DNA of 64,000 nt, from positions 66,913 to 130,912 of the forward strand of contig NW_022985166.1 in NCBI RefSeq assembly GCF_010093535.1, in the 5' to 3' direction. The first letter of the stretch is position 1. Every line of letters begins with the position of its first letter. The DNA is from Lindgomyces ingoldianus (lineage: Eukaryota; Ascomycota; Dothideomycetes; Pleosporales; Lindgomycetaceae). The notes under the pieces were generated by a model, which was not told where the DNA came from, did not search any database, and saw only the letters and a program-made list of their open reading frames with translations. Shown in pieces: positions 1 through 9,521 of the stretch. The position numbers were made by a program, and so were the translations under genes.

Positions 1-149
1 GGCAGAACAAAAAGCCGAGCAACACGAGTAGAGCAGAAAAAAGGATCAATAAATCAGGACAATCAATACAATCAATCAATCATCCCATACATCATATCCA
101 AACCCATCATTCATCTTAGGAAGCCTAGAAACAGTGCTTCAATCTGACA
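1..149 (+). repeat. Copia-1 family LTR, 3' part, cut by window start
   Basis: This stretch matches the 3' half of the LTRs at 46,478-46,778 and 57,234-57,568, ending in the same CAATCTGACA terminus. Only part of an LTR is inside the window, so it cannot be told whether it is a solo LTR or the 3' LTR of an element lying to the left. It carries few C-to-T changes compared with the sequence that follows. Confidence 0.85.
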
Positions 150-1904
150 AGTACCTTTACTTTCTATAAGTTAACCTCTAGTCCTTTATTTAAAAGTATA
201 TAGCTAAAATACTTTATTTAAGTAATATAAAATTTACTTTTTTTAATCTTTACTTATAATTTTGCTTACTATAGCCTCTCTAAAACCTTTTTAACATAAA
301 AAATATAAGTTACTTTATTTTTAAAGTAGATAAAAATATTATCTAGATAAGTAATGTAAAAGTTGTTTAAATAGTTAGTTAATTAATATATTAATTATAT
401 AGCACTAGTAAGTTGCTAGGATATTACATAATCTAAAAGGCAAAACTTTATACTTATATGTTTTATATTATGTTTAAAAAGTAGTACACTTTTTAAAGCT
501 TAGGTCTATTCTAATCTTATTAAAAGCTGTGTGAATATTAAACTTAGTAAAAATAGCTGCCTTTATAGGTCTTAATAAAAGTTTGTCTATGCATAGTATT
601 AGATACACATTCTTACAGGTAATAGCATTAAGTTTGTAGTAATTAACATAGATACATAAGTTACTATTTAGTTTCTATACATAAAGAATAAAAGATATAA
701 AAGGGCTTTAACTATACTTAATAAAGCTATATTTTAGATTATTTATAACATACTTTTTTATTACCTTTAGTTTCTTAATGTTCTGTTTATATAAAAGGCT
801 GTAACTGTTAGAGAGAGGTTCTGTAAGGACAATCTTATAGGTATATAAGCAATGTGCTAGTAATTAGTAGGCTGTAGTGTAGCTAAATATGTCTTAGTAC
901 TAATAGTATTTAGATAGTAATTAAAAGTTTACTAATGCTTTAGTTTTACATCTAATATCTAATAGTAAGGCTTACTTATCTTTAATTAAACACTTAATTT
1001 TATAAATAGAAGTTAAAAAAAACTTATTCTTTTTTTTATATTAAAATAAAAAGCATTTACTAAGATAAAAGTAATAGTAAGAGAATAAATGTTCTTTAGA
1101 CTTATTTTAAACTTTTTAATAAATAAGTAGATTAACAATTTAAGTGTCTTTAGACTATAGGTAATAGAAAAGCAGTATAATTTTAGTAGCCTTAGTAAAC
1201 CCTTAATGCAGTTAATTATTAGGCTGTATAACTGCTAAATATAGTTCTTTTCCTATAGTGTGTTGCGTTGTCTAATATCTAACTCTACATCTTTATTGCG
1301 CGTAGGCTAGTTTAATTACATAAGCAAAAGTAGTAAAAGTTTATAGGTAGTAAGATACTTATTAGGCTATATAATCTAATTTTTTTTATATCTAGTTAAA
1401 GTTTAAAACAATGTAACTATTTAATACTAATAATATAATCCTATAAGCTAAGGTCTATAATTATAAAGAAGCAGTTTTAGATGCTTCTACTATTAATTTA
1501 CATATGCAAGTAGATATACTAGTAGACAGGGACTTAGATTTAGTCTTAAAAACCCTTAACTATAACTTTAAAAAGTAAACATTAAATAAAGAAATAAAAG
1601 CATAAGAATAAAAACTTAGCAGTTATTAAGTTAATAAATAAAAAACTATATGTGCTAGTATTAACTAAAAAATTTAATTAAACTTTAATGCCTTTTAAGC
1701 ATAAAATAGTAAAGACTTAAAAATGTTTTCTTTTAAATAAGTGTAATAAGTTAATATTTACTAAGTTATACTTATTTAAGCCTAAAATAAAAAGTTTTTC
1801 TAAGTATTTTTATTTCTTATTTAAAAAAAATCTAGGTTATAATTATTTATATTTATTACTTTACTTTAATTTTTTATACTCTAAGAATAGAATAATTACT
1901 AGTA
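150..1904 (-). pseudogene. RIP-degraded Ty3/gypsy pol relic
   Basis: This is AT-rich sequence with stops in every frame. On the minus strand, around 790 down to 440, the broken translation keeps the order and spacing of a gypsy reverse transcriptase N-terminal part (the primer-grip region with an 'LCIDY..LNAIT'-like core, then the first palm motif). No LTRs or element ends were found for it. The rest, about 800-1,900, shows no readable domain; it may be the upstream gag/protease part of the same relic. Confidence 0.5.
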
Positions 1905-3004
1905 ACATACTTTACAGGCAAGTTGCTTACACATCTAAGTTGCTTACTTTTGCTAAGACCTTACTAAACTACTCTTTCTACACTAATGCATTCCCTACAA
2001 CACTACTTAGACGCGCTAAAAGAACATTAGATATAGCTTACACTCTAAGCTTTTAAATAAGACATAAAACTTTTAAAGAAATGTGCTATAGCTATGTATA
2101 AAGTTTTATAAAAAATAATAAATAACTATAGCGCTAAATAACCTTTATAAGCTAATTCTACAGCTAAATTATAAAGGCTAGGTAATAAAAAAAAGCAGGT
2201 AATTATTAAGACTATACTTAAGCTATATGCGTAAGAAATTTCCTCTTAGATAGCATTTATAGCTAATATAGCTAATTCTTTACGCGCTAAGTGTAATCTA
2301 GGCTATATTTGCATAAACTAGCCTAGTATGTTTATAAAGTGTTATTTAAAGCTTAAAGTAAAGTTTTAAGCGCAAGTATAGTTAAAAGATATTTAGCTAA
2401 TTATAACCTTTATTTTACTAAAGTTATATATGTTATTATTCTAGATGCTATACTTAGCTTTAATATTCTTTATAAGGCTAAACCTGCTCTAAATTACTCT
2501 AAGACTCTTATAAAAGGCTCTTTTATAGTTATACTAACACTTAAACATTACTTTAAGCTCTAAATAACACTTTATAAATATACTAGGCTAGTTTATGCAA
2601 ACATAGCCTAGATTATGCTTAGCGCATAAAAAATTAGCTATATTAGCTATAAATGCTATCTAAAAGGAAATTCCTTGCGCATATAGCTTAAGTATAGTCT
2701 TAATAATTACCTGCTTTTTTTTATTACCTAGCCTTTATAATTTAGCTGTAGAATTAGCTTATAAAGGTTATTTAGCGCTATAGTTATTTATTATCTTTTA
2801 TAAAACTTTGCATATAGCTGCAGCATGTTTCTTTAAGATTTTTATGTCTTATTTAAAAGCTTAGAGTGTAAGCTATATCTAATGTTTTTTTAGCGCGTCT
2901 AAGTAGTGTTGTAGAGAATGCATTAGTGTAGGAAGAGTAGTTTAGTAGGGTCTTAGTAAAAGTAAGCAACTTAGATGTGTAAGCAACTTGCCTGTAAAGT
3001 ACGT
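1905..3004. mobile_element. Fold-back pogo derivative (family B), copy 1
   Basis: This 1,100-bp element starts ACATACTTTACAGG and ends in the inverted CCTGTAAAGTACGT, with TA on both sides. Roughly the outer 480 bp on each side are inverted copies of one another around a middle of about 130 bp, so the whole element is a near palindrome. Both arms match one end of the full-length family B element at 17,336-19,201 (the end at 19,201). No coding capacity survives. It is a non-autonomous fold-back derivative; the copy at 30,216-31,316 has the same build and nearly the same length. Confidence 0.75.
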
Positions 3005-3149
3005 TAAAATGTTTTAGTTTACTATAATTATAATAGTTACTAAGAGTTATTTGTCTTTTAGTAGCAAGTGTCTAGCTAGGTTGACAGTGGGTAGCTAGGG
3101 TGGATTAGGGTACTAACATAGGTGCAGGTTAGAGTGCACTAGAATAGTA
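3005..3149. other. Short, less mutated spacer
   Basis: About 145 bp between the fold-back element and the start of the element X body. The part from about 3,065 to 3,150 has GGT/GGG-rich stretches such as GTGGGTAGCTAGGGTGG and is less AT-rich than its surroundings. No gene or repeat partner was recognised. Confidence 0.35.
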
Positions 3150-3273
3150 TACTGCCTTAGATGTATTACTAGAAACCTTCTAAGATTAATCTATAATAAG
3201 TCTAACATTAGAATGTTAGGTGTAGTTAATAGTTTACTTTAAAATAGTAAAAGTATTTTTTCTTTTTATATTA

Positions 3274-5136
3274 ACGTACCTAACGGGTTGGCTGGCCACA
3301 CAGGTTGGCCGGCCACTTTTGCCAAGCCCCTACTAAAACTACCCTATTCTAGCGCAAAACAGCCTACTTTAGCCCTGTATAGAGCAATACAACATAAGAT
3401 ATTATTTAGAGTTTACTTTTACTACTTTCTTACACATATGTAAGTTATGCCTAGTCTAATTACACTGCCTATATTACTTTTAACTTAGCTTACCTCTTTT
3501 AGCGCGCACCTGCGTCTTTAGCTTCTTCTTATTACTACGCGCTCTAAACTCCTTTAGAGCAGTTAGATAAGCCTTATTCTTAACTATTAAAGTCTTTTTT
3601 GCCTAAATCTACTTTCTTTTATGTAATTTATGTTGCGTAGTAGCCTTATTTACTACTTAAAGCTCTATAATCTTATTTTGCGCTAAAACTAGCTTATGCG
3701 TAATAATTGCTGCCCTTTTTAAGACCTTCTTAAAGGCCTTTACTATAGACATTAGTAAGCTATCTACATACCTCTAAATTCTTACCTTTATAAGCATTAA
3801 TTATAACCTAAATTTAAGAGTATTACTTAGAGTTTACAACTACTAGAGCTTATTATTAATAAGTAGTAGTAGTAATAGAGTATGTAACTAGATGTTAAAA
3901 GCTATTTTAACTTATTCTAGGTTAAATAAAACTAAACTAGCGCTTTAAAACCCTTCTTAGATATTACTAGAAGTAATTACTACATTATAGGCGTGTATAA
4001 AGCATAGTAGAAACTTAAGTTTTATAATATAAGTAATTTAGTTATGTATAAGATCTTTAGCTTAGCGCCTATATACTTTCTTTAAAAGAGTAAAACAACC
4101 TACATTAAAAAGCTATAAAAAGTGTAATAAGTATAAAGGCATATAGATAGTAATAATCTTATTTTTCTTATAGTACTACTAGAAATTAAGCAAGTTATAG
4201 CTTTTATAGCTATTAATAATAAAAAGCTAATAAGCGCTTATAACCTTTTTTTATATACTTATTAAAGTGCTTTAACTACTGTAGCCTAAGCTTATTTATT
4301 ATCTAGCTGTTTTTAAAGACTGTAATAACCTAGTTCTAAGGCAAATTCTTCTCTTTATACTAGGCAAAAAAGTAATAGCAGCCCTTAAAAATAATAAAAA
4401 GTAAAATAGCCTACTTTATTATATTAATGCTTTAAATAACTGTTGTCTACTTTCTATTACTTTGCTATATTGTCTTTAGCTGTTCTTATTTTTCTAAAGC
4501 TGTAACAACTACTTTAGTTAATATCTAGCCTATTATTAAGCCTAACTTATTAAAGTTATATGTGTTTTTATTCTAGATACTATACTTAGCTTTTATGTTA
4601 GCTACTAGGCAAAACTAGCCCTAGATAACCTTTAAATTCTTATAAAGCGCTCTTTTATAATTATACTTATAATTAAACTTTATTATAAACTTAGGGCAGT
4701 GCTTAACCTACATACTAGGCTAGTTTAAGCTAACCTAGCCTAGATTGCGCTCTACGCGCAAGGAATTAGCTATATTAGCTATAGCTGTAAGCCTAAAGGG
4801 AAATCTGTGTGTAATAAGCTTAAGTATATACTTAATAACAACTTTTTTTTTAATCTTAGTTAAATTTCTTAATTTAGGCTAGTATTCTGCTTCTAAAGGC
4901 TGTCTAGCGCGTTAATTGCTTAGTGTTGTGTAAGAGACATTATAGATAGCTATAGTGTGTTATAAAAAAAGTTTTAAGTCTTATTTAAAAGCCTAAAAAG
5001 TAAGCTATATCTAACATTCTTTGGAAAATTTAATCTAGTGTTGTTGTTAAGGCATTATGTAGATAAGTAGAGTGTAGTAGAGGCTTAGCAAAAGTGGCTA
5101 GCCAACCTGTGTAGCCAGCCAACCTGTTAGGTACGT
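3274..5136 (-). mobile_element. Pogo/Fot1-like DNA transposon, family A, full length
   Basis: This 1,863-bp element lies between TA dinucleotides and has inverted ends starting ACGTACC, each carrying two tandem copies of a GGTTGGC(C/T)GGCCAC-type motif followed by TTTTGCCAAGCCCC. The length fits the Fot1/Pot2/Molly group (about 1.86-1.9 kb). The transposase gene would run on the minus strand: near 3,490-3,560 a basic C-terminal tail can still be read. The coding region is riddled with stops, so the copy is inactive. It is inserted in element X copy 1. Confidence 0.75.
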
Positions 5137-6237
5137 TATAAGCTGTTAGGTAGACTACTATTATTTTAAAGAAGCTTTTTTAAGTGTGTTTAAAACCTAA
5201 GTTTAGTACTTTTAGGCTAAGCAGTATCTTTTTTTATAAGTAAAAGAACTATTTTAACTTTAATACAAACCTCTTAATAGCAGCACTAATAAAGTAAGCT
5301 TTAAAAGTAGAAAATGCTTCTTTTTTACTTATTTTTAAAGTTTAAAACACCTGTTACGCCTTTATTTTTTTATTGCTAGTAATAAAGTAAGTTTATAAAA
5401 GCTTAATTATTTCTTTTATGTTCTTAAACTAAAAGTTATCTAATTTAGCTAGGTATCTAGGCTCTAGGTATTTCTTTGCAATACTAGCAGTGTGTCCTTA
5501 TACTAACACTATGTGTGCATGATTACTCTAATAGTAATCTAAATTAATGTAAAGTCTATTTATAATAAAAGCTTACTATTATTTAAACATAGGTTTTTTA
5601 CTATCTATAAAGTTCTTAATCTTAGGTGTGCATTTAGTAAGGTAGCTTTAAAGAAGTTTAGAGGTGCCTAAAAAGTCTCTTACTATTAATATAGCAGAAG
5701 TAATTTAAGGCATTATTAGAGGTAATTTAGTAGTTAATAAAACTTAATTAGAACTAAGAGTTTTTAATCTAGTTAGCTACTTAATTTATGCTCTTAATTA
5801 AGTAACTTAGTTTTTAAAGGCTATACTACTAAGGTTTAACTTTAAATCTAGTAAGTTTTTAGCTTTACGTCTTATAAAAAAGGGTTTAGCTGTTAAGGTT
5901 AGTAGTTATTTAGCTTTAGTAGTAGGCATCTTGCCTTAGCTACAGCTAGAGTGTGTTACTAATTTTATACTAAGGTCTAAGAGTAGTTAAAAGTTAGGCA
6001 TTAGTAGTTATCTTTAATGTTAATAAGTTATTAGTAGTCTTTAAGTTTCTACCTTAGCACACTCTTTATAACTTTTCTAAAAGTAATCTTAATTATAAGG
6101 GATAAAAAGTTCTAAACTTAAAGGCTTTAGTTAATAAAAAGTTTTTAAGATTTTATCTATAATAACTAAATAATTTAATATAATAGTGTCTAAGAACTAT
6201 AACCTAAACTAAATTAAACACTTTTTAGAGTTAGATA

Positions 6238-7367
6238 ACGTACCTAACAGGTTAGCCGGCTACATAGGTTAGCTGGCTACTTTTGCTAAGCCTCTACTAA
6301 ACTCTACCTATCTACATAATGCCTTAACAACAACACTAGATTAAATCTTCTAAAAAATGTTAGATATAGCTTACTCTTTAGGCTTTTAAATAAAACTTAA
6401 AACTCTTTTTATAACATGCTGCAGCTATTTATAATGTCTTTTACATAACACTAAGTAATTAACGCGCTAGATAGCCTTTATAAGTAGAATGCTAGCCTAA
6501 ATTAAGAAATCTAACTAAGCTTAAAAAAAAGTAGTTGTTAAGTACATACTTAAGCTTATTACACGCAGATTTTTTTTAGGCTTATAGCTATAGCTAATAT
6601 AGCTAATTTCTTACCTATAAAGTGTAATCTAGGCTAGGTTAGCTTAAACTAGCCTAGTATGTAGGTTAAGCACTGCCCTAAGTTTATAATAAAGTTTAAT
6701 TATATATATAATTATAAAAAAGTGCTATATAAGAATCTAAAGGTTATCTAGAGCTAGTTTTACCTAGTAGCTAACATAAAAGCTAAGTATAGTATTTAGA
6801 ATAAAAACATATATAACTTTAATAAGTTAAGCTTTATAATAGGCTAGATATTAACTAGAGCAGTTATTATAGCTTTAAAAAAACAAGAACAGCTAAAGGT
6901 AATATAGTAAAGTAATAAAAAGTAGATAATAGTTATCTAAAGCATTAATATAACAAAGTAGGCTATAAGATTATAAAGCTTTAAGTAGTAAATAAGGCTA
7001 CTACATAACATAAATTACATAAAAGAAAGCAGATTTAGGTAGAAAAAACTTTAATAGTTAAGAATAGAGCTTATCTAACTGCTCTAAAGGAGTTTAGAGC
7101 GCGTAGTAATAAGAAGAAGCTAAAAACACAAGTGCGCGCTAAAGAAAGTAAGCTAAGTTAAAGGTAATATAGGTAGTGCAATTAAACTAGGCATAACTTG
7201 TGTATGTGTAAGTAAGTAGTAGAAGTAGACTCTAAATAATATCTTATGTTGTATTACTTTATATAGGGCTAAAGTAGGCTGTTTTGCGAGAGAATAGAGT
7301 GGTTTTAGTAGGGGCTTAGCAAAAGTAGCCGGCTAACTCGTGTAGCCGGCTAACCTGTTAGGTACGT
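6238..7367 (+). mobile_element. Pogo family A, internally deleted copy
   Basis: This 1,130-bp element carries family A ends (ACGTACC...GGTACGT) and TA flanks. It is the same family as 3,274-5,136 but in the opposite orientation and lacks about 730 internal bp. The end coding for the basic C-terminal tail of the transposase is at about 7,060-7,150. The similar length of the copy at 28,855-29,977 suggests a deleted version that multiplied, not two independent deletions. Confidence 0.7.
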
Positions 7368-7440
7368 TATAGTTAAATAAATAATTAATGTAATATTATT
7401 CATAAGGCTGTTACTAGTAAAAGCAAGTTTTCTAATATAA

Positions 7441-7731
7441 TGTAACAGCGCAGGCAAGACAATAGGTCTAAATGCAGTAGGAGTCTACTCAGAGGCATAT
7501 AGAAGTGCGTGGGGACTCTGAACCTGGGAATGCTATTAACACCTATAGGCCTTGTACAAAAGGATATTAGAAAACTACTAAGCTAGCTACAGGGGCGAGG
7601 TGCGACTAAATACATGAAGGAATAGGGGTAACTGCAGGGGACTAGGTCGAGTCATGGTCGGGGCCGATACAGGGACCCTTCGGATAGGATCCGAGCGACC
7701 CGAGATGGAACGATTCGTAGAATCGTTACAG
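7441..7731 (+). repeat. Element X terminal module (copy 1, right end)
   Basis: This 291-bp unit begins TGTAACAGCGCAGGC and ends GAATCGTTACA, so it has TG...CA termini like an LTR. It matches 31,801-32,091 in the same orientation and 19,745-20,034 in inverted orientation. This copy is fairly well preserved: CpG-containing stretches such as TCGGGGCCGATACAGGGACC remain. Confidence 0.7.
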
Positions 7732-7829
7732 CAGCAATCCCTAGTAGATATTAGTTGTGTTACAAGTAGCTCTACGTATAGAGAGGGTTATATAGGGGTA
7801 ATGTCTCTAGAAAAAAAGCCTTAAAAAGG

Positions 7830-8529
7830 ATAGCAATAATTGTGCATAAGCTAGTGTTAGCGTAATAGGAAATTACAAAGCTTTAAGCAGCTAATAAGGC
7901 AGCTACATTTAGAAAATCCTGCGCTTAACAGCTCTAAAGAAGGTTAGAGCACGTAGTAACAGGAAGAAGGTAAAGAAGCAAGTGTAAGCTTGTCAGATTA
8001 AAGCACTGTTTCTAGGCTTCCTGAGATGAATGATGGGTTTGGATATGATGTATGGGATGATGATTGATTGTATTGATCTATCGATTCTTTTTCTGCTCTA
8101 CTCGTGTTGCTCAGATTTTGTTTTTCCGATCCGAGTCCCTCGCGCACTAGCCCTATGCGCGACCAGCTTGCAACATGCTGTAATTTGTTGCAGAATATTG
8201 CAAAATGCTGCAACATGCTGCAATTTGTTGCAACATACTGTTCGAGCTTATTGCTCGTACTATATAGCAGCTTTTGTCCAGCGTTCCTCCTGTCTTGACA
8301 GTAGGTGCGCATATCTGACAAAGCTAAAGTAGGTAAGCAATCCTAAAGGCGCTGCAGACAGTGCAATTAGACTAGGCATAACGCGCAAACGTGTAAGCAA
8401 GAAGTAGAAGAAGTAGTATCTAAATAATATTCTAAGCTGTACTCTACTCTATAGTGCTAGAGCGGGTTGTTATAAAGTTTGTTGTGGTGTGATCTTGGCA
8501 AAAGTGAGCAACTCAGGTGTGTGCGCAAC
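7830..8529 (+). mobile_element. Pogo family B 3' fragment, split by a solo LTR
   Basis: Without the inserted LTR (7,991-8,320 plus one duplication) this matches the reverse complement of 17,336-17,720 in the full-length family B copy. It includes the basic C-terminal tail of the transposase (about 7,920-7,990), the following non-coding part and most of the inverted end (TTGGCAAAAGTGAGCAACTC). The last bases of the end, including ACGT, are missing and are replaced by the tandem repeat at 8,531. Confidence 0.65.
7991..8320 (-). repeat. Solo LTR of the Copia-1 family with AAGCT duplication
   Basis: This 330-bp LTR is the reverse complement of the Copia-1 LTR, starting TGTCAGATTAAAGC and ending GCGCATATCTGACA. 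It is flanked by AAGCT at 7,986-7,990 and 8,321-8,325. The related family B element at about 17,560-17,600 shows the uninterrupted site, confirming the boundaries. It arose by recombination between the two LTRs of a former full element. Its middle (about 8,165-8,245) holds a short-unit array of TTGCA/TGCAA motifs. Confidence 0.92.
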
Positions 8530-8530
8530 T

Positions 8531-8620
8531 GCCAATCTCCGACACGCCGATGCGGCTGATGCCAATCCCTGACACACGAATGTGGCTGATGCCAATCCCC
8601 GACACACCGATGTGGCTAGA
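8531..8620 (+). repeat. Tandem repeat, three 30-bp units
   Basis: Three adjoining units of exactly 30 bp start at 8,531, 8,561 and 8,591, each beginning GCCAATC and containing GACAC and a GGCT(G/A)(A/G) end. They differ at a few positions, mostly transitions. The array begins where the truncated pogo B end stops. It is GC-rich against its surroundings and has no evident coding meaning. Confidence 0.85.
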
Positions 8621-9255
8621 GAGGTGGAACAGACGCAACTATCTATAATTTAAACATGTTTTACACAACGCATGCTAGAGTAAACTGCATGCAAATTAAC
8701 AGAAAGGTGCACCTATATTAGGTATACATTTTTTTTTAAAAAAGAATGTAAGAAATACATAAGGTGACAGAGAAATAGCGTTACTAGGGTTTATCTAAAG
8801 AAATTCTAACTAACTAGCGCGTCTAAAAGAGGAGATTCTGCTCAACTTTTCGTTCTGCAAACCCGAATATAATAAGCAGAGCAAGCTTTGCTAATAAATA
8901 AGACATAGAAAATTTAAGAGTAGCTTAAACTAATAACTAGTTAAAAGTCCTACTTAGACTACACTAACTTTACCTCTAAATTAATAAGAAATTAGCCTAG
9001 TACTATATTACTTAAATAATAACTTAAGTAACTTTACTAAATATTATAAAAAAAACTAGACTAAGTTATGTTTTTAGATTTTTTAAAATTAATTAACATA
9101 TTACTTTAAAAAAATTAAGCCTTTTTTACATAAAAGTAAAAACTTTTACTTTACTATTATTAAATAGAAAATAGACTACTTTTTTATACTAACTATTTAT
9201 GTGTTTTAGTAAACTTACTGCTATATACTTAACTTATCTAAAAAGTCTATAATTA
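8621..9255. other. AT-rich sequence without recognised content
   Basis: RIP-like, TpA-rich sequence between the tandem repeat and Copia-2. No open frame, RNA gene or repeat partner in the window was recognised. The last five bases (AATTA) are the target-site duplication of Copia-2. Confidence 0.5.
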
Positions 9256-9521
9256 TGTCCGTACGCAGCAGCAGCGTCGCGGCCTGGATACGAGCGATCA
9301 CGCACGAGCAGGATCACGTATCTATGTCACATGATGCTCGTGCGCGAACCTCTGTGCGCGAACATCTAGATATCCCCCTTTTCCTCTGTACAGAGGAAAA
9401 ACAAGAAGTAATTAACACTAGTTACCTAACACCCCTGTGCAATGTTTACACTGTGCAAACCTCTCTGTCTTGTACGCATTTGCTAACACTAAGTGCTAGC
9501 TAGCAGAGAGTCTATTTAATA
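9256..9521 (+). repeat. Copia-2 5' LTR
   Basis: 266 bp, starting TGTCCGTACGCAG and ending TTTAATA; the partner LTR ends TTTAACA, so this CA end has mutated to TA. It keeps many CpG sites that are lost in the 3' LTR. An 82-codon open frame inside it (9,255-9,503) looks like chance, since it is wholly within the LTR. Confidence 0.9.

Larger units (their letters stand above)
3150..7731. mobile_element. Element X copy 1 (left end missing), host of two pogo insertions
   Basis: Segments 3,150-3,273, 5,137-6,237 and 7,368-7,731 join into one sequence that matches element X copy 2 (19,745-32,091) piece by piece once the insertions are removed. The right end is a 291-bp module (7,441-7,731). The matching left module of copy 2 is absent here. 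The body reads better on the minus strand and shows a weak gag-like composition, but no domain could be assigned with confidence. The element's class is unresolved. Confidence 0.55.

Noticed and set aside
1905..3004. Palindrome considered as a replication origin or centromere element
   Set aside because: TA flanks, transposon ends and a second dispersed copy of equal build explain it as a fold-back transposon.
8030..8332. Overlapping open frames of 60-107 codons on both strands
   Set aside because: They fall within the solo Copia-1 family LTR and its TTGCA array; the same frames recur in the other LTR copies without conservation of a protein.
8531..8620. Three 30-bp units considered as a CRISPR-like array
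   Set aside because: The units adjoin directly without spacers and the organism is a eukaryote; it is a plain tandem repeat.
9255..9503. 82-codon open frame
   Set aside because: It lies entirely inside the Copia-2 5' LTR, which has few stops because it escaped RIP; the matching 3' LTR gives no comparable start.
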